Position numbers and translations under genes: made by a program
Notes under the pieces: generated by a model
The model's input: the letters and a program-made list of their open reading frames with translations, nothing else
What the model was told of the DNA's origin: nothing
Database searches by the model: none
DNA from: Pipra filicauda
Lineage: Eukaryota; Chordata; Aves; Passeriformes; Pipridae
Reading direction: 5' to 3'
NCBI RefSeq assembly: GCF_003945595.2
Contig: NW_024104668.1
Coordinates: forward strand, 1-64,000
DNA: 64,000 bases
Part shown: piece by piece, positions 32,301 through 44,925 of the stretch
Numbering within the stretch: the stretch's first letter is position 1
Layout of the letters: every line of letters begins with the position of its first letter

Positions 32301-33445
32301 TTTCAACAGTATTTTGAAAGAAAATGTGCATTTTGGATGGAGGGTAGCAAGGCATGTCACTTCTGAAGTACTGTACCTTGTTAACCATGTATTTCAGTTC
32401 TAGCATCAAGGAGGATATAGCAGAAAAGCTATCATCTTTGCTGTGGAGGAGCATCAGGTAATATGATAAGAGTATTAGGGAAGAGGTGGACAAGTAAGCT
32501 TTATAGAATATCTGTAGGGCTGATCCCTTAAATGTAAATTAGGACAACTGTCAGGAGGTTTCCTGTGATCCCAGTAAACTATCAGAGTAGCTGGGAGATA
32601 ATAAGATAAATTTTATGTCCCCTACTTCTCATGGTAGAATAAGCAGCATTTCCTAATCTGCCATAGTCCACGGGCAACAATACTGGAGAGCTGTCATACT
32701 GGAGGCAATACGGTATTTTGGTCCTCATATTGGCTTTGATTTTCTTCTTGCTGCTTTTCATGGCTCTTGAGGGTAGTTTGTTGTTCACAGTCTTAAAGAC
32801 AGGGATCACTTTGGTTTGGAAGTTACTCTTTGTCTCTACTGTTTCTGCTAGATATGTTGAGCTTGGTATCTGAGGTCAACTACGTCTCCTGGAGGGCTAC
32901 TGTGAAGTAGTGGTGCAGTGCTAAATTGAAGCTTACAACCAAATAGCTGTGACAAATAATACCAGATAACAAGCTGTCTCTAAATTCTAAAAAAAAAATC
33001 ACTGGAAAGATAAATATATCTGACAAGAAATTATGATTTGTTTTCAGCTTCCATACAAACTTGTCCTTGTTCCCTCATTAGTATCACCTCTTTGCACTGG
33101 TCTCTGAAAAAAACAAGGGACGTGCACACTCGTGATTAATCAGCACATTGGCAGATTCTCCACTTGTAAACTGTAGGATGGATAGAAACAGGCTGTTACA
33201 CAAATATTTATCAGTATTTTGCATACGCTCTTTAAGGAACATCTTGAACGATTGCATATTATCCTCTAGAGGTAAATCTGTATTTATTTTAAAAACTATT
33301 TCAGATGGAAAAATAAGACTAACTGTTCACCAACCTACAGTAATAATTTATGTCTCTCAAATACCACAAATTGTTATGTGGTCTAACTATCCATACCCTC
33401 CAGAAATCAAACTGTCATTACCATGCAGAAATCTTCTAAAGAGCA
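29326..33445. other. AT-rich intergenic sequence, 4.1 kb
   Basis: No gene, RNA gene or repeat family recognised. Open frames are at most about 134 codons, low in complexity and without motifs. The frame at 32582-32809 (minus) is Lys-rich but unidentified. Confidence 0.6.
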
Positions 33446-34079
33446 TGGTGGGTTGGCCCTGGCTGGTCACCAGGAGCCCAAAAAAGCCCCTCTACCACTC
33501 CTCTCCTAAACTGCATAGTGGAAAGAAAATATAACAAAAACCTCAGTGGTTGAGATAAGGACAAGGAGGCATCGCTCAACAATTACCATAATAGGCTAAA
33601 CAAACTCAGGGAAATTAATGTAGTGTATTACCAAGCAAACCAAAGCAGGGCAATAAAGGAACAAAATCAAATCTTAAAACACTTTCCTCCCACCTTTCTC
33701 TTCTTCCTGTGCTCAACTTCACTTCTGACTTCTCTATTTTTACCCGTCAAGTGAGTACAAGTGACACATGGAGATGGGGAATGCAGATTGCAATCAGTTT
33801 GTTACATGCCATCTCATTCACTCCTTCCTCATTCTCTTCCTCTGCTCCTGCTCTATCAAGGAAGAGAGTCCTCCATGGGAGTAGAGTTCTCTAATGGTAG
33901 TCCTTCCCACCCGTTGCAGTTCTTCACAAATTGATCCAGTGTGGGTTCTTCATGGGATCACAAGTCCTGTCAGCAAATTTGCTCCAGTGTGATCCCCTCT
34001 CTTTCCACCAGGACACAGGTCCCATCAGGAGTCTGCTCCATCGTAGACTTCCCACGGTCTCCTTCATTCATCCATCTGT
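33446..34079 (-). mobile_element. Old LTR of avian ERV type, left part (interrupted)
   Basis: Starts tggtgggttggccctggctgg and contains gcatcgctcaacaattacca and gctccagtgtgatcccctct, which I recall as the reverse strand of a common bird ERV LTR. The 1.1 kb LTR at 34085 splits it; the remainder continues at 35220. Strand is inferred from memory of the family. Confidence 0.6.
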
Positions 34080-34084
34080 CCCAG

Positions 34085-35214
34085 TGTGGCAGTTTGAGTC
34101 ACATTAGAAATCCAAAATCCAATTTCCAGGCTTCCCCCCACTCCTTCCCACAATTTATCCCAACACCGGAGAGAAACTTTCAGACCAGAGGCTTCTATAG
34201 GGGAAGGGGGGAAGTATATACATTTATTTACACAAATAAATATACTGTACAAACTAAAAGCAACTATATGTACATATTTACATTTCTGTCAGTCCTTTTA
34301 AGTCCCTCCCTTTAACTTTAGTCCAGGAAGAGCTTTTCAAGGCTGCTGGGTAACCAGTCTCTCTCTCGTGGGAGTGTTCTGGGCCCCTGAAACACTCCCT
34401 AACCAACCTTCAGCTGTTTACTGCAGTTTTTCTCCTCACGAAGTCCAAGAAGATAGCTTTGAGTCCTTTCTCTTCTGCTGCTGTGTGATCTCTCTCAGTC
34501 ACATACCTCGGTTCCTAGGCTGCTGCAGTGTAGTGTAGCTTATCAAGCGTCTGCGTCCTGGAATGTTGATTCCTCCTCAGGTTTTCAGCTGTCCTCTGTT
34601 CAGATCACAGCAGAGACATCCTCCGGGCCTCTCTTTGGTCCATCTCCAATTTCACCCGGGATTCCTTTCCCTAGCTCCAAGCTGTTTCGTCAGCAGCCTG
34701 TCCACTTTGGCTCTGCTTAAATGCTGAGCCTTAAAATCCACCCCGCACCAGTCTTAATGCAGTGAGGGGGGAAAAAGCCCCCTAGCCTTGGCCACAGGCA
34801 GTTTGATCCAGTTGTACACTGTCCCAAGCGTCCCGCAGCTGCAGGGAGGGGAAAGAGGACCTAGCCTCCTCCCTCTTACCTCAGGTGCTGTGAAATCTCT
34901 CCCTTCACAGCACACACTCCAAATGCTGCCTCCAGCTCCGACCTAGGCAGAGTTGGGGGGGCCGCAGGGCTTTTCTCTCCCCTCCAGAGGGGGGGGAAGG
35001 AGCCCAGCCACCCCCTGGCCTTCTCCACCTACACGCAGCAGACACCAACAGCACAACACCCAGCCTGCCAACAGGTTCCGGTGCTGTGATAGATGATTTC
35101 GAGCAGAAGCGAACAAGACGAGTGGTGACTGGCTCTCCAGGGAACTCTGTCCTGGCACCCAATCACCTCTGAGCCCCCTCTCTCTCTCAAGGGGGCCAAT
35201 TTCAAACTGTGACA
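34085..35214 (-). mobile_element. Solo LTR, 1130 bp, nested in an older LTR
   Basis: Plus strand begins TGTGGCAGTTTGAG and ends TTTCAAACTGTGACA. The ends are imperfect inverted repeats with TG...CA termini, and both sides carry CCCAG (34080-34084, 35215-35219), a perfect 5-bp target duplication. Reversed orientation is inferred from an AATAAA on the minus strand near 34219. No internal genes. Minus-strand frames up to 142 codons in the 35 kb area are not retroviral proteins. Confidence 0.85.
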
Positions 35215-35219
35215 CCCAG

Positions 35220-35275
35220 TATGGGGTCCTCCATGGTCTGCAGTTGGATATCTGCTCCACTCTTAAACTCCATGA
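35220..35275 (-). mobile_element. Old LTR, right remnant
   Basis: tatggggtcctccatggtct and gttggatatctgctccact continue the family at 33446-34079 after removal of the nested insertion and one CCCAG copy. The end is approximate. Confidence 0.55.
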
Positions 35276-38164
35276 GCTACTTTCTTTTATGTTTGGCAGT
35301 TTTGCAACTTTCTTTTCTAGTTGCCAAAGCTTCTTAATTAGCATACATCGAGCTGTCAAATGCTTCCTCAAACACCCATGTTTTCTGAAAAGCTACAGCT
35401 ATTGCATAATGACTACAGGTAGTTCGGGGTTTTTTTACCAAAACAGTTCAAACTTTATGTTTGAAACTATGGCCAGACTTTGTGTATGATTACAGTTCTA
35501 TGTTAGAATAAAATAATACATCAGTAAAAACAGAGTTCCCTTGCACAGCTGCCTGATTTCCTAAAGCAGAAATCTGAAGTCCAGATATAAAATGTATAAA
35601 AGGAAAATTAAAATCTAGCATTGCCCTGTTTGGAAAAAAAAACAAACAAACAAATGTTGCCTCATCTTGTACGCATCTACTTAAATTGTAAATTCTTTGT
35701 AAAAAGAATCTGGAAGTGCCTTTAGCACTAGATCTCTACATTTTATGACAATACATTTACAATGAATCATTAATAATACCACATGGTCAGAATGGAAAAG
35801 TCTTACTAAAGCATTTCAAAACACTAACAGAGAATAGAAACTTGAGATATTTTCCACCATTTGGAAAAAGACTGGAAAGATAGCTTGGACGTTTTTAAAT
35901 TAAGAATACAAGATGTTAAGTAGAATGAAATTTTCTACAGTGGAAGAAATAGGCTTATTTTTTTGGTATATCTATACCAATTCCACTACAGTCTATGTCT
36001 ATATGTCATATTTGGAATCCTTAACTGTAGTTACAGCTCGGAGGAAGAAGAGTTCTTTGTACTTGGTCTAAGCAAACTTTCAGAAATTGCAATGGGATAT
36101 TATGCCTCATACAGTCAAAAATATTACAGTAGACCTTAATATATTGTCATGCATATCTCCTATGAGGCAAAACTTTGCATATACCAGGTGTACTCATTAG
36201 TCATGTTTAAGCCTACTTCAAATTCAATGAAAGTGGGTTTGGAATGTTACCCATTTCAGTTAATTCAATGACAAGAAGAAGAGAACAGCAAGCTGTAAGG
36301 GTAAATATAAAACTGAGAAGATTTAGGCAACATGGTGGTCACTGTAGCCTCTGATTTGGTCCTTTAATGATCAACCTACAACTTTCCACTTGAGTAACTG
36401 TGGTTTGTGCGCATTCTTTTTTCTTGAAACTAGACTACAAGAAGGAACAAATTGTGATTTTTCTAGAAACAGATCTAGGTTGTCTAATTTGGAGGCCTGG
36501 CAGCATATCTCACTTTTGGAAGCCCCATAAAGAATTCAAAGCAACATCACTGCAGGGCTGTTTCATCTTGAGTAATTTACATGAATGGGAACTACTTGGC
36601 TATTCTTCCTGGCACAGACCCTACTTTTCCTCTTTGCATTCGAGTTGTGTAATACCTGAAGTAGAAGCTAAACACCTATGTGCTTCCATATATGTTTTTG
36701 AAATATATGTTTCTGAGATGAGAAACTCCACAAAGCAGTTAGCTTTACAAAACCAGTAAATAGATTAAATACTACTGAAAATTAGATTAACATGTAGAAT
36801 TAGTGCAAGGAGGCAAACTATTTTTGCCCTATAGTAACATGGCTGGTAGAACAGATTCTCCAGTTAAATGGAGGCACTGAAAATACTGAAAATGATTTTT
36901 TTTGATGCTTATTATGTCTAATACAGTTACAAAATGAATTTTCTAATTACTACCAAGCTAAAAATCTTTTAAGGACAGTATGTTCCTTTCCAAGCCTTGC
37001 AGTGAGAGAGAAACTGAAAACCAAAGCAAGAGATTCAAAATCATAATATAATCCAAGGTGGCCTAAACTACCCTTCAGACATCACAGCCAAATGCTAAGC
37101 ATTCCTTAGAGCTACAGTTCAGCCCCGTGAAATAAACAGACATCAAAATATTGACATTTCTTTTGAATGTCTTGAATTAAAAGCCCCTGGAAGTCAGGAT
37201 GTATATTTACCTAAATAAATGGAAATAAAATCTAATATTTTTATTAAGGATTTTTTTTCATTTTAAGCTTTACTTTTAAATATAATTAGTCCCCGTTCAT
37301 AGTTTAATTGGACTTTACTTATCCCTGAATATTCCCAAATGAGAGTGTCTAATTTGTTGCTGTTGAATTGACGCCAGAGTTCTAGGAGCGTTGCTGACTT
37401 GAGACTTTAAGCTTTACATGAAACAAACAATACACTTTATTTGCAGAAGTGTAGTCATTGGTAAATTGATAAAATAGACTATATGGTGCTGAAAATTTTT
37501 GAGAGTAATATGAATCCTGGTTCATATTCATGATATCAAAATAAAATACACATATGATGACATGAAAGATAATAGCTTGTAATAAGGGTGAATAACTGCA
37601 TTCTTTACAGGTCATACTGTTTCAAAATAAGATAAATACATGTTAGTGTTACATAGTTAGAATTCTAAAACAGTTTTGTCTTTTGAAGGAGTGCAACAAT
37701 ACTCTGAAAGCATTCCCAAATACATAACAGTGCACTTGAACCTGGGAAATGGTGCTCAATTTCTAGTCAATGAATATGCTGAGATCAATGCCTTTTTATA
37801 AGCTATCTGTGAATGAATTAAATAATTGGATATGAGGCAATAGCTTGTGTAATTCTTGAGTAAATGCAAACAAACACTCTATAAAGAATTAAAAATTGGA
37901 AATAACTCACAAGCTTATGTTTGCCCTTTGACCTTTTAACTGCCTTAATTGAGTGTCACATGACATCTGTGTTTCTTGTCTCAGAACCTAATTCAGAAGA
38001 TGCCTGGTATCTCAGCTATGTCTGTTTTGTTAACGTTATGTTTATCTAAAGGCACTTGTTGCATCTCCCTGATCTTCAGAGTGATTTAAGCAGATACTAG
38101 AACATTAATAACAATTATGAGTTTAAATGAAGTTATCAGTTAGGATCAACACAAGAAAGATGGG
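35276..38164. other. AT-rich intergenic sequence
   Basis: Nothing recognised. A (CAAA)n-like run lies at about 35638-35655. Open frames are short and without motifs (119 codons at 36400 at most). Confidence 0.65.
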
Positions 38165-38550
38165 GACCTGTTAGAATGAGTCTAGAGGAGGGCTACTAAG
38201 TTGATCACAGTGCTGGAGCACTCCTCCTATAAAGATAGACTGAAAGAGTTGGGGCTGTTCAGCCTGGAAAAGAGGCTTCAGGGTAAATTTATAGCAACCT
38301 TCCAGTACCTGAAGGGGGCCTACAAGAAACCTGGAGAGGGAGATTATTTTTTACCTTGAGGGGGGTGAGGTACTGAAACAGGTTACCCAGAGAGGTTGTG
38401 GACTACCCATCCCTGGAGGCGTTCAAGACCAAGTTGGATGGGGCTCTCAGTAACCTGGTCCAGTGGAAAGTTCCCTGCCCATGGCCAGGGGGTTGGAACT
38501 GATGATCTTTAAGGTCCCTTCCAACCCTGACCATTCTATGATTCTATGAT
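38165..38550 (+). mobile_element. CR1 LINE 3' fragment with internal deletion
   Basis: Includes ggggctgttcagcctggaaa and ccttccagtacctgaagggg, then jumps near 38350 to gaggtactgaaacaggttac and the terminal cattctatgattctatgat. The full 3' tail of two octamers is kept. Confidence 0.93.
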
Positions 38551-39264
38551 AGTTCACATTTATCCTGTTGGAGACAGAAAATATTAATAAACTCTTCAAA
38601 TTTTTGTATAAGAACTAAAAGACTTTTAAAAAAATCCCTTACAATTTACAGCATGCTGAGGAGTGCTGGAGGTCGGGAAGCAAACACTGATCCTGAAACA
38701 CTGCTGAAAAGTCTTATCTCATTTCCAATGATAAATTAATATCTATCACCTGAAACAACTTTGTCTCATTGTTTCCACCAGTTTGAATTTATAGTACAGG
38801 AAGACTGATGTTCCAAAAGAATACAAAAGATCCTAATATGGGATAATTGTGGTTTAAACAAGTTAAAATGCATTCAACTCTTTTTTGATGACACGATGCT
38901 TTATTATCTCATGTCAAAATTTTTTTGTTTTAGTAGAAACTATTTTGCCATTGCATCACTTTTAACTGTTTTCTACTAATGTAGATTTATCAGTCTGCTT
39001 CCTAATCACTTGGGAATTATTACCAGCGAACTGGTCGCTGCTTCAGAAGAATAAGTACTCTTCTAATGAATTATTGTGCTGTAAACAAGTGAAGAAATTT
39101 GCCTTTGTTAAAAATATTTTCAACTTTCTCTAAATCTTTTTCATTTTTTTGATAGGTCATTCGTTTTTGCTAATGGACCTCACGTAATTGTCAGTGATAG
39201 TCCTGTGCTTGAACAGCAATTGTCTGTCATGGGCAGTGTTTTGTCCTGAAGAAATCTCTATCGT
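38551..39264. other. AT-rich spacer between two CR1 copies
   Basis: Nothing recognised. Confidence 0.7.
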
Positions 39265-40482
39265 AGAATCATAGAATGGTTTGGGTTGAAAGGGACTTTG
39301 AAGATTTTCTAGTTCCAGTGCCCCTCCCATGGGCAGGAACTCCTTCCACTAGACCAGGTTGCTCAAAACTCCATCTAATCTGTCCCTAAACATTTCCATG
39401 CCCACAACTTTCCTGGGCAACCTGTTCCAGTGCCTCACCAGCCTCGCAGTAAAGAATTTCTTCCTGATATCTAATTTAAACTTATGGTCTTTCAGTTTGA
39501 AACCATTCCTCTTTGTTCTATCACTACATGGCCCTGTAAAAAGTTCCTCTCCAGCTTTCTTGTAGATCCCTTCAGGTACTTGGAAGGCTGCTATAAGGTC
39601 TCCCCAGACCTTCTCCAGGCTGAGTAACCCCAACTTTCTAAACCTGTCTTCACAGGAGAGGTGCTCCAGCCCTCTGGTCATCTTTGTCACTCTCCTCTGG
39701 TCTCACTCCAACAGTCCATGTCCTTCTAAAATTGGGGGCCCCAGATGCAGTACTCCAGCTGGGGTCTCATAAGAGCAGAGTAGAGGGGCAGAATTACTTC
39801 CCTCAATCTGCTGACCACATTGCTTTTGATGCAACCCAGGACACAGTTGTCTTTCTGGACCACAAGTGTGCATTGCTGGGTTATGTCGAGCTTCTCATTC
39901 ATGAACATCCCCAAGTCCTTCTCCTCAGGGCTACTTTCCAGCCACTTTCTGCCCAGCCTCTGTTTGTGCTTGGGATTACTCTGACCCAGATGCAGGATCT
40001 TACACTTGGCCTTGTTGAGCTTTGTGATTTTTTGACAGATCCAACTCTCAAGCCTGTCAAGGTCTTTCTGGATGGTATCCCTTCCTTCCACTGTGTTAAC
40101 TATGTAACATAACCTGGCGTTATTAGCAAATTTACTGAGAGTGCACTCAATCTCACTCTCTGTGTCACCGACAGAGATGTTAAACAACACCAGTCCCAAT
40201 ACCAGTGCCTTAGGAATGCCACTCATAATTGTTTTCTATTTGGATATCAAGCCATTAACTGAAAACCTTTGAGAGTCACCATCCAGACAATTCCTTATTT
40301 ATTGTGTGATCCATTTACCAAATCCATATCTCTCCAGGTCAGAGACTAGGATGTCATTTAGGACAGCATCAGATGCTTTGAAGCAGTCTAGACAGATGGT
40401 GTCAGTTTCTCTTTCCTCATCCACCAGTGTTCTAAACCCATCCTAGAAGATTACCAAATTTGTGAGGTGTGATTTTTTTCTT
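39265..40482 (-). mobile_element. CR1 LINE fragment, 1.2 kb
   Basis: Reversed CR1 tail agaatcatagaatggtttgg at the left. On the minus strand it codes a decayed catalytic block (SKFANNARL, where intact elements have FADDTKL), LNKAKCKILHLGQ, KLDITQQC and LPLYSALMRPQLEYC. Both catalytic aspartates of motif C are replaced by Asn, so the RT is dead. Confidence 0.93.
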
Positions 40483-43019
40483 AGTGGAGAGACGCTGACA
40501 CCAATCACTTCTTTATTTTCCATGTGTCTTCATTTTCTGTTGTAATATGTTCAAAGCAGTGACCAATCTTCCAAAATGCCCATAAACTAACTCTCTATCT
40601 GAAATTGTTTTGAACTGGAGGCACTGCAGAACTCTGCAGAACTTGTAAATACAGTAGAACAGCAGATGTTATTGCAAGATGTTGCAAATTTAGAATCCTG
40701 TCACCGGAAAGCCATTTTCCTAGTATTTTTCAATTAATAGTGAGTGAACTAATTATGGTTTTGAACATTCTATGCTTGCTACAAATCTACTCTGATTTAG
40801 TACCACTGACATAAAAGTTAATTTTCAACTTCATATTGTGGAGGAAGAGTTATGTTTGAAACATATTTAATGGGGAAACAGTGGCAGTACACTTTATCAC
40901 AGCAGTAGTACAGATTTTGTTCTCCTTTGGGTCTGACAGAATGTTGTTCTTAATCATGGCCTTATCAAAGTGAATAAGAAAGAATTTCTCATATATTTCA
41001 AAAAAAATTTCATCTGGGCTCTTTTTCTGTCCTTCCTGTGCTACTGTATGTAGGAGAGATTTCATCTCAGCTATACTGACAGTGACAATTGTTTAGTTGC
41101 CCTGATGGGCCAAAAGTGTGAAGTTTGCAGTCAATACAATTTATGACACCACATTTTGACAGCATTTTAGAATATTTTTCATTATAAATGAATTTGATTC
41201 AAGGCAATTTATTTTAACTATTTGGGGAGAGGAATTAGAATTTCTCTTTGCCAGTCTTTGATGTGACATGCTAAATATTTTAGCTTTTATTTTCTTTCTA
41301 TTTTGTCGATTATGTAATTGTAGCATGCACTGAAGCCCATTACTTTGCAAATTGTGATACTTTTCATACTCTTCCAGTGAGGAAATAGCCATCATTTCAT
41401 TTTAGTATTAGGTATTTTCATGTGCATTATTAATACTTTCTTAATTTAATTGACTAAAATCTGTTGCTATATGCTTTTTAGCTCAATTCTATAATTTGCT
41501 GTACTAACTGAATCACTCCTTGCATGGCTTTTTCATGCCATTGGTACATCATGGATATAGATCTGTTGATGTCTGCTGCCTTTCTTGTTTCCTCAATACA
41601 ACTGCATGGCCAATTCTCAACCTGGAAGGACAATAGAGACTTTTCAACACAATAAAATAGAGGAAAATGGCAAAATAGTACAGTATTTACTATAAACCAG
41701 GAACATAAATGGAGTAAATTTGGATAGCACCACTCATGTAAGTGAGAGGAGTAGGATGTGTGAGCTAAGAAAAGCTGTATTGATACTTGATAAAGCATAT
41801 TCACGAAAGTACACACCAATATATTAGCAGAACTGGAGACAAAACTGCAAGGAGAGGGTCAAAATAAAAAAAGTATGTGTTACATATTACAGCCTTCATT
41901 TTCTGCTGTAATATGTACAGAGCAATGTGATCAATCTTCAAAAATATCTACTAACAAAGGGGCCAACAATGTAGAAATAGTTAAGAAAGAGCTGGATGAA
42001 ACCCACAGGATGAAGAATTACATTTCAGTAAGAATAATAATGCTCAGGGCAACTTCTTTGGAATTGAGGTGCTACCTAACTGCTGCATACCATGAATACA
42101 GTTTCTGTCTCTGCTGCTGCTACTCCTCACGAACATAGGTTTCCCTATTGAGGTTCTGCTGGAATGTCACTGGATTTCAGTAATTTCAAAACCTGGCAAT
42201 AGTGCTTTGGCTTTTACTCCCTATTTGTTACGGGGTTACTTTTCTATTCTACTGTTCGTAGATTTAAAGATTTATGTCAAATACAGTTGAATTTATATAG
42301 TAGCTTACGAATACTTTTTTATTTTTTACTTCAATTCTTTTTTCCTTAAATTCTTTTATTTTTTTGCCGTTGTTACACAAAGAGGAGACATCTACATTCA
42401 AAGCAGGTTTGGAATCTGTAGAAATATTTTGTTACTATTGTGTATCTCTGAATATATGCTGCATTTGTAGTCATTCCATGTCTTCTGTTTATATTCAATA
42501 CCGTGTACTGAAAGTGTATTCAATATAACTGAAAATACTTGTATTCCAAATAAGTATCAAGTTTATGAATTTATACCATGGAATGAAGAAGTGACACTTC
42601 AGAATTTTTCTCTGAATGGCCAAGGTGTTGCCTGGGAGCTTTTACAAATGGGAATAAGTGGTCTTAAGAAAATGATCGATGATTGATGAAAAAGGAAAAC
42701 AAGCAAACAAACAAAAACCAACACCAACAAAAAAGAACTACCTGTACATGTAGGGTTTTTCCTTCTCTTCTACAGTGTCCATTTCTCTGAAAAAATACAG
42801 GAACTGTGCTGAAAGTCACAGTAACTCTTCTTGAAGTATTGTAATATTTAATTTGAAGATTTTGAGAACATTATCACCACTCCAAAGATGCACTATATTT
42901 TCTTCAAAGGCCTAGCTTTTGGACTCCTTTAAGTACACATAAGTATTAGCTTTTGTTGAAGAAACAAAGAATTTGAAAAATCATTTTGCTAGCAGACAGA
43001 AGCATCACCCAAAACCTTT
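40483..43019. other. AT-rich intergenic sequence with a dispersed repeat pair
   Basis: No gene recognised. Two related segments in the same orientation occur at about 40528-40590 and 41893-41955 (see findings). Minus-strand frames at 41141 and 41478 show no motif I know. Confidence 0.6.
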
Positions 43020-44925
43020 AATCATAGAATCATAGAATCATAGAATCAACTGGGTTGGAAAAGACCTCCAAGATCATCAAGTCCAACACTTGATCCAACA
43101 ACACTGTGGTTACTAGACCATGGCACTAAGTGCCACATCCAGTCTCATCTTAAAAACCTCCAGGGACGGAGAATCCACCACTTCCCTGGGCAGCCCATTC
43201 CAACGGCTGATCAGTCTCTCTGATAAAATTTTTTTTCTAATATTCAACCTAAACTTCCCCTGGCACAGCTTAAGACCATACCCTCTTGTCCTACTGCTGG
43301 TTGCCTGGCAGAAGAGACCAACCCCCACCTGGCTACAACCTCCTTTCAGGTAGTTGGAGAAAATGATGAGGTCTCCCCTGAGTCTCCTCCAGGCTAAACA
43401 ACCCCAGCTCCCTCAGCCTCTCCTCATAGGACTTGTGCTCCAGTCCCTTCCCCAGCCATGATGCTCTTCTCCGGACCCGCTCCAGCACCTCAGTATCCTT
43501 CCTGAACTGAAGGGCCCAGAACTGGACACAGCACTCCAGGTGTGGCCTTACCAGTGCTGAGTACAAGGGAAGAATCACTTCCCTGGTCCTGTTGGCCACA
43601 CTGTTCTTGATCCAGGCCAGGATGCCATTGGCCTTCTTGGCCACCTGGGCACACTGCTGGCTCATGTTCAGCTTCCTGTCAATCCAAACTCCCAGGTCCC
43701 TTTCTGCATGGCTGCTCTCCAGCCACTCTGTGCCCAGCCTGTAGCGCTGCAGGGTGTTGTTGTGGTCAAAGTGCAGGACCCGGCACTTGGCCTTGTTGAA
43801 CCTCCTCCCATTGGAATCTGTCCAACTCTCCAGACTGTCCAGGTCCCTCTGCAGAGCCCTCCTGCCTTCCAGCTGATCTACACTCCCCCCCAGCTTGGTG
43901 TCATCTGCAAATTTATTAATAGTGGAGTCAATCCACTCATCCAGATCATCAATAAGGATATTAAACAGAACTGGGCCCAGCGCTGATCCCTGGGGGACAC
44001 CACTAGTAACTACTGTCAACTGGATGCAACACCATTCGCCACCATTCTCTGGGTCTGGCCCTCCAGCCAGTTCCTAACCCAGCACAGAGTGCCCCTGTCC
44101 AAGCCATGGGCTGCCAGCTTTTTCAAGAGAATGCTGTGGGAGACAGTGTCAAAGGCTTTGCTGAAGTCCAGGTGGACCACATCCACAGCCTTCCCCTCAT
44201 CCACCAGGCGGGTCACCTGATCATAAAAGGAGATCAGGTTGGTCAGACAGGACCTGACCCTCCTAAACCCGTGCTGGCTGGGTCTGAGCCCTTGTCCATC
44301 CTGTAGGTGTTGTGTGATTGCACTTAGGATGATCTGCTCCATAACCTTGCCAGGCACTGAGGTCAGGTTGACAGGTCTGTAGTCTCCCAGGTCCTCCTTA
44401 CAGACCTTTTTGTAAATTGGCGTGACATTCGCCAACTTCCAATCATCTGGGACCTCCCCAGTGAGCCAGGGCTGTTGGTAAATGATGGAGAGTGGCTTGG
44501 CGAGCTCTTCCACCAGCTCCCTCATCACCCATCTGGTCCTATAGACTTCTGAGGATCCAAGTGGCTCAGCAGGTCGCTAACTGTTCCCTCCTGGATTACA
44601 GGGGGGCTATTCGGCTTCTGTCTCTGTCTACCAGTTCCAGAAGGCAGCTGTCCTCAGGACAACCTGTTTAACTGTTGAAAACTGAGGAAAAGAAAGTGTT
44701 AAGTACCTCAACCTTTTCCTTATCTTTGGTGACTATGTTCCCCTCCCATGTCCAACAAAGAATGGAGGTTTTCCTTGCCCCTCCTTTTCTATTGATATAT
44801 TTGTAGAAGCACTTCTTGTTATCCTTCACAGAAGTGGCAAGATTGAGTTCAAATTGTGCCTTTGTTGCTCTAATTTTCTTTCTACATTGGCAACCTTGTG
44901 TTCCAAAATTTCTCTAGTAAAGAAA
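43020..44925 (-). mobile_element. CR1 LINE, 1.9 kb, longest copy in window
   Basis: Left end carries three reversed octamer tails (atcatagaatcatagaatc). Minus-strand frames 44528-44016 (170 codons) and 44019-43333 (228 codons) are consecutive parts of the RT: fingers VTPIYKK, motif A LDFSKAFDTVSH, motif [11 protein letters not shown] and motif C FADDTKL with both aspartates kept. The two frames are separated by a frameshift between motif A and B near 44010-44040. The endonuclease domain is missing (5' truncation), so the element cannot move by itself. It is the best preserved and probably the youngest CR1 here. Confidence 0.95.

Noticed and set aside
34943..35371. 142-codon minus-strand frame as a retroviral protein
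   Set aside because: It crosses the end of the nested LTR into the older LTR and unique DNA, so it cannot be a natural coding unit of either.
43020..44925. Functional reverse transcriptase gene
   Set aside because: A frameshift splits it, and the 5' half with the endonuclease is missing; it is a dead LINE copy.
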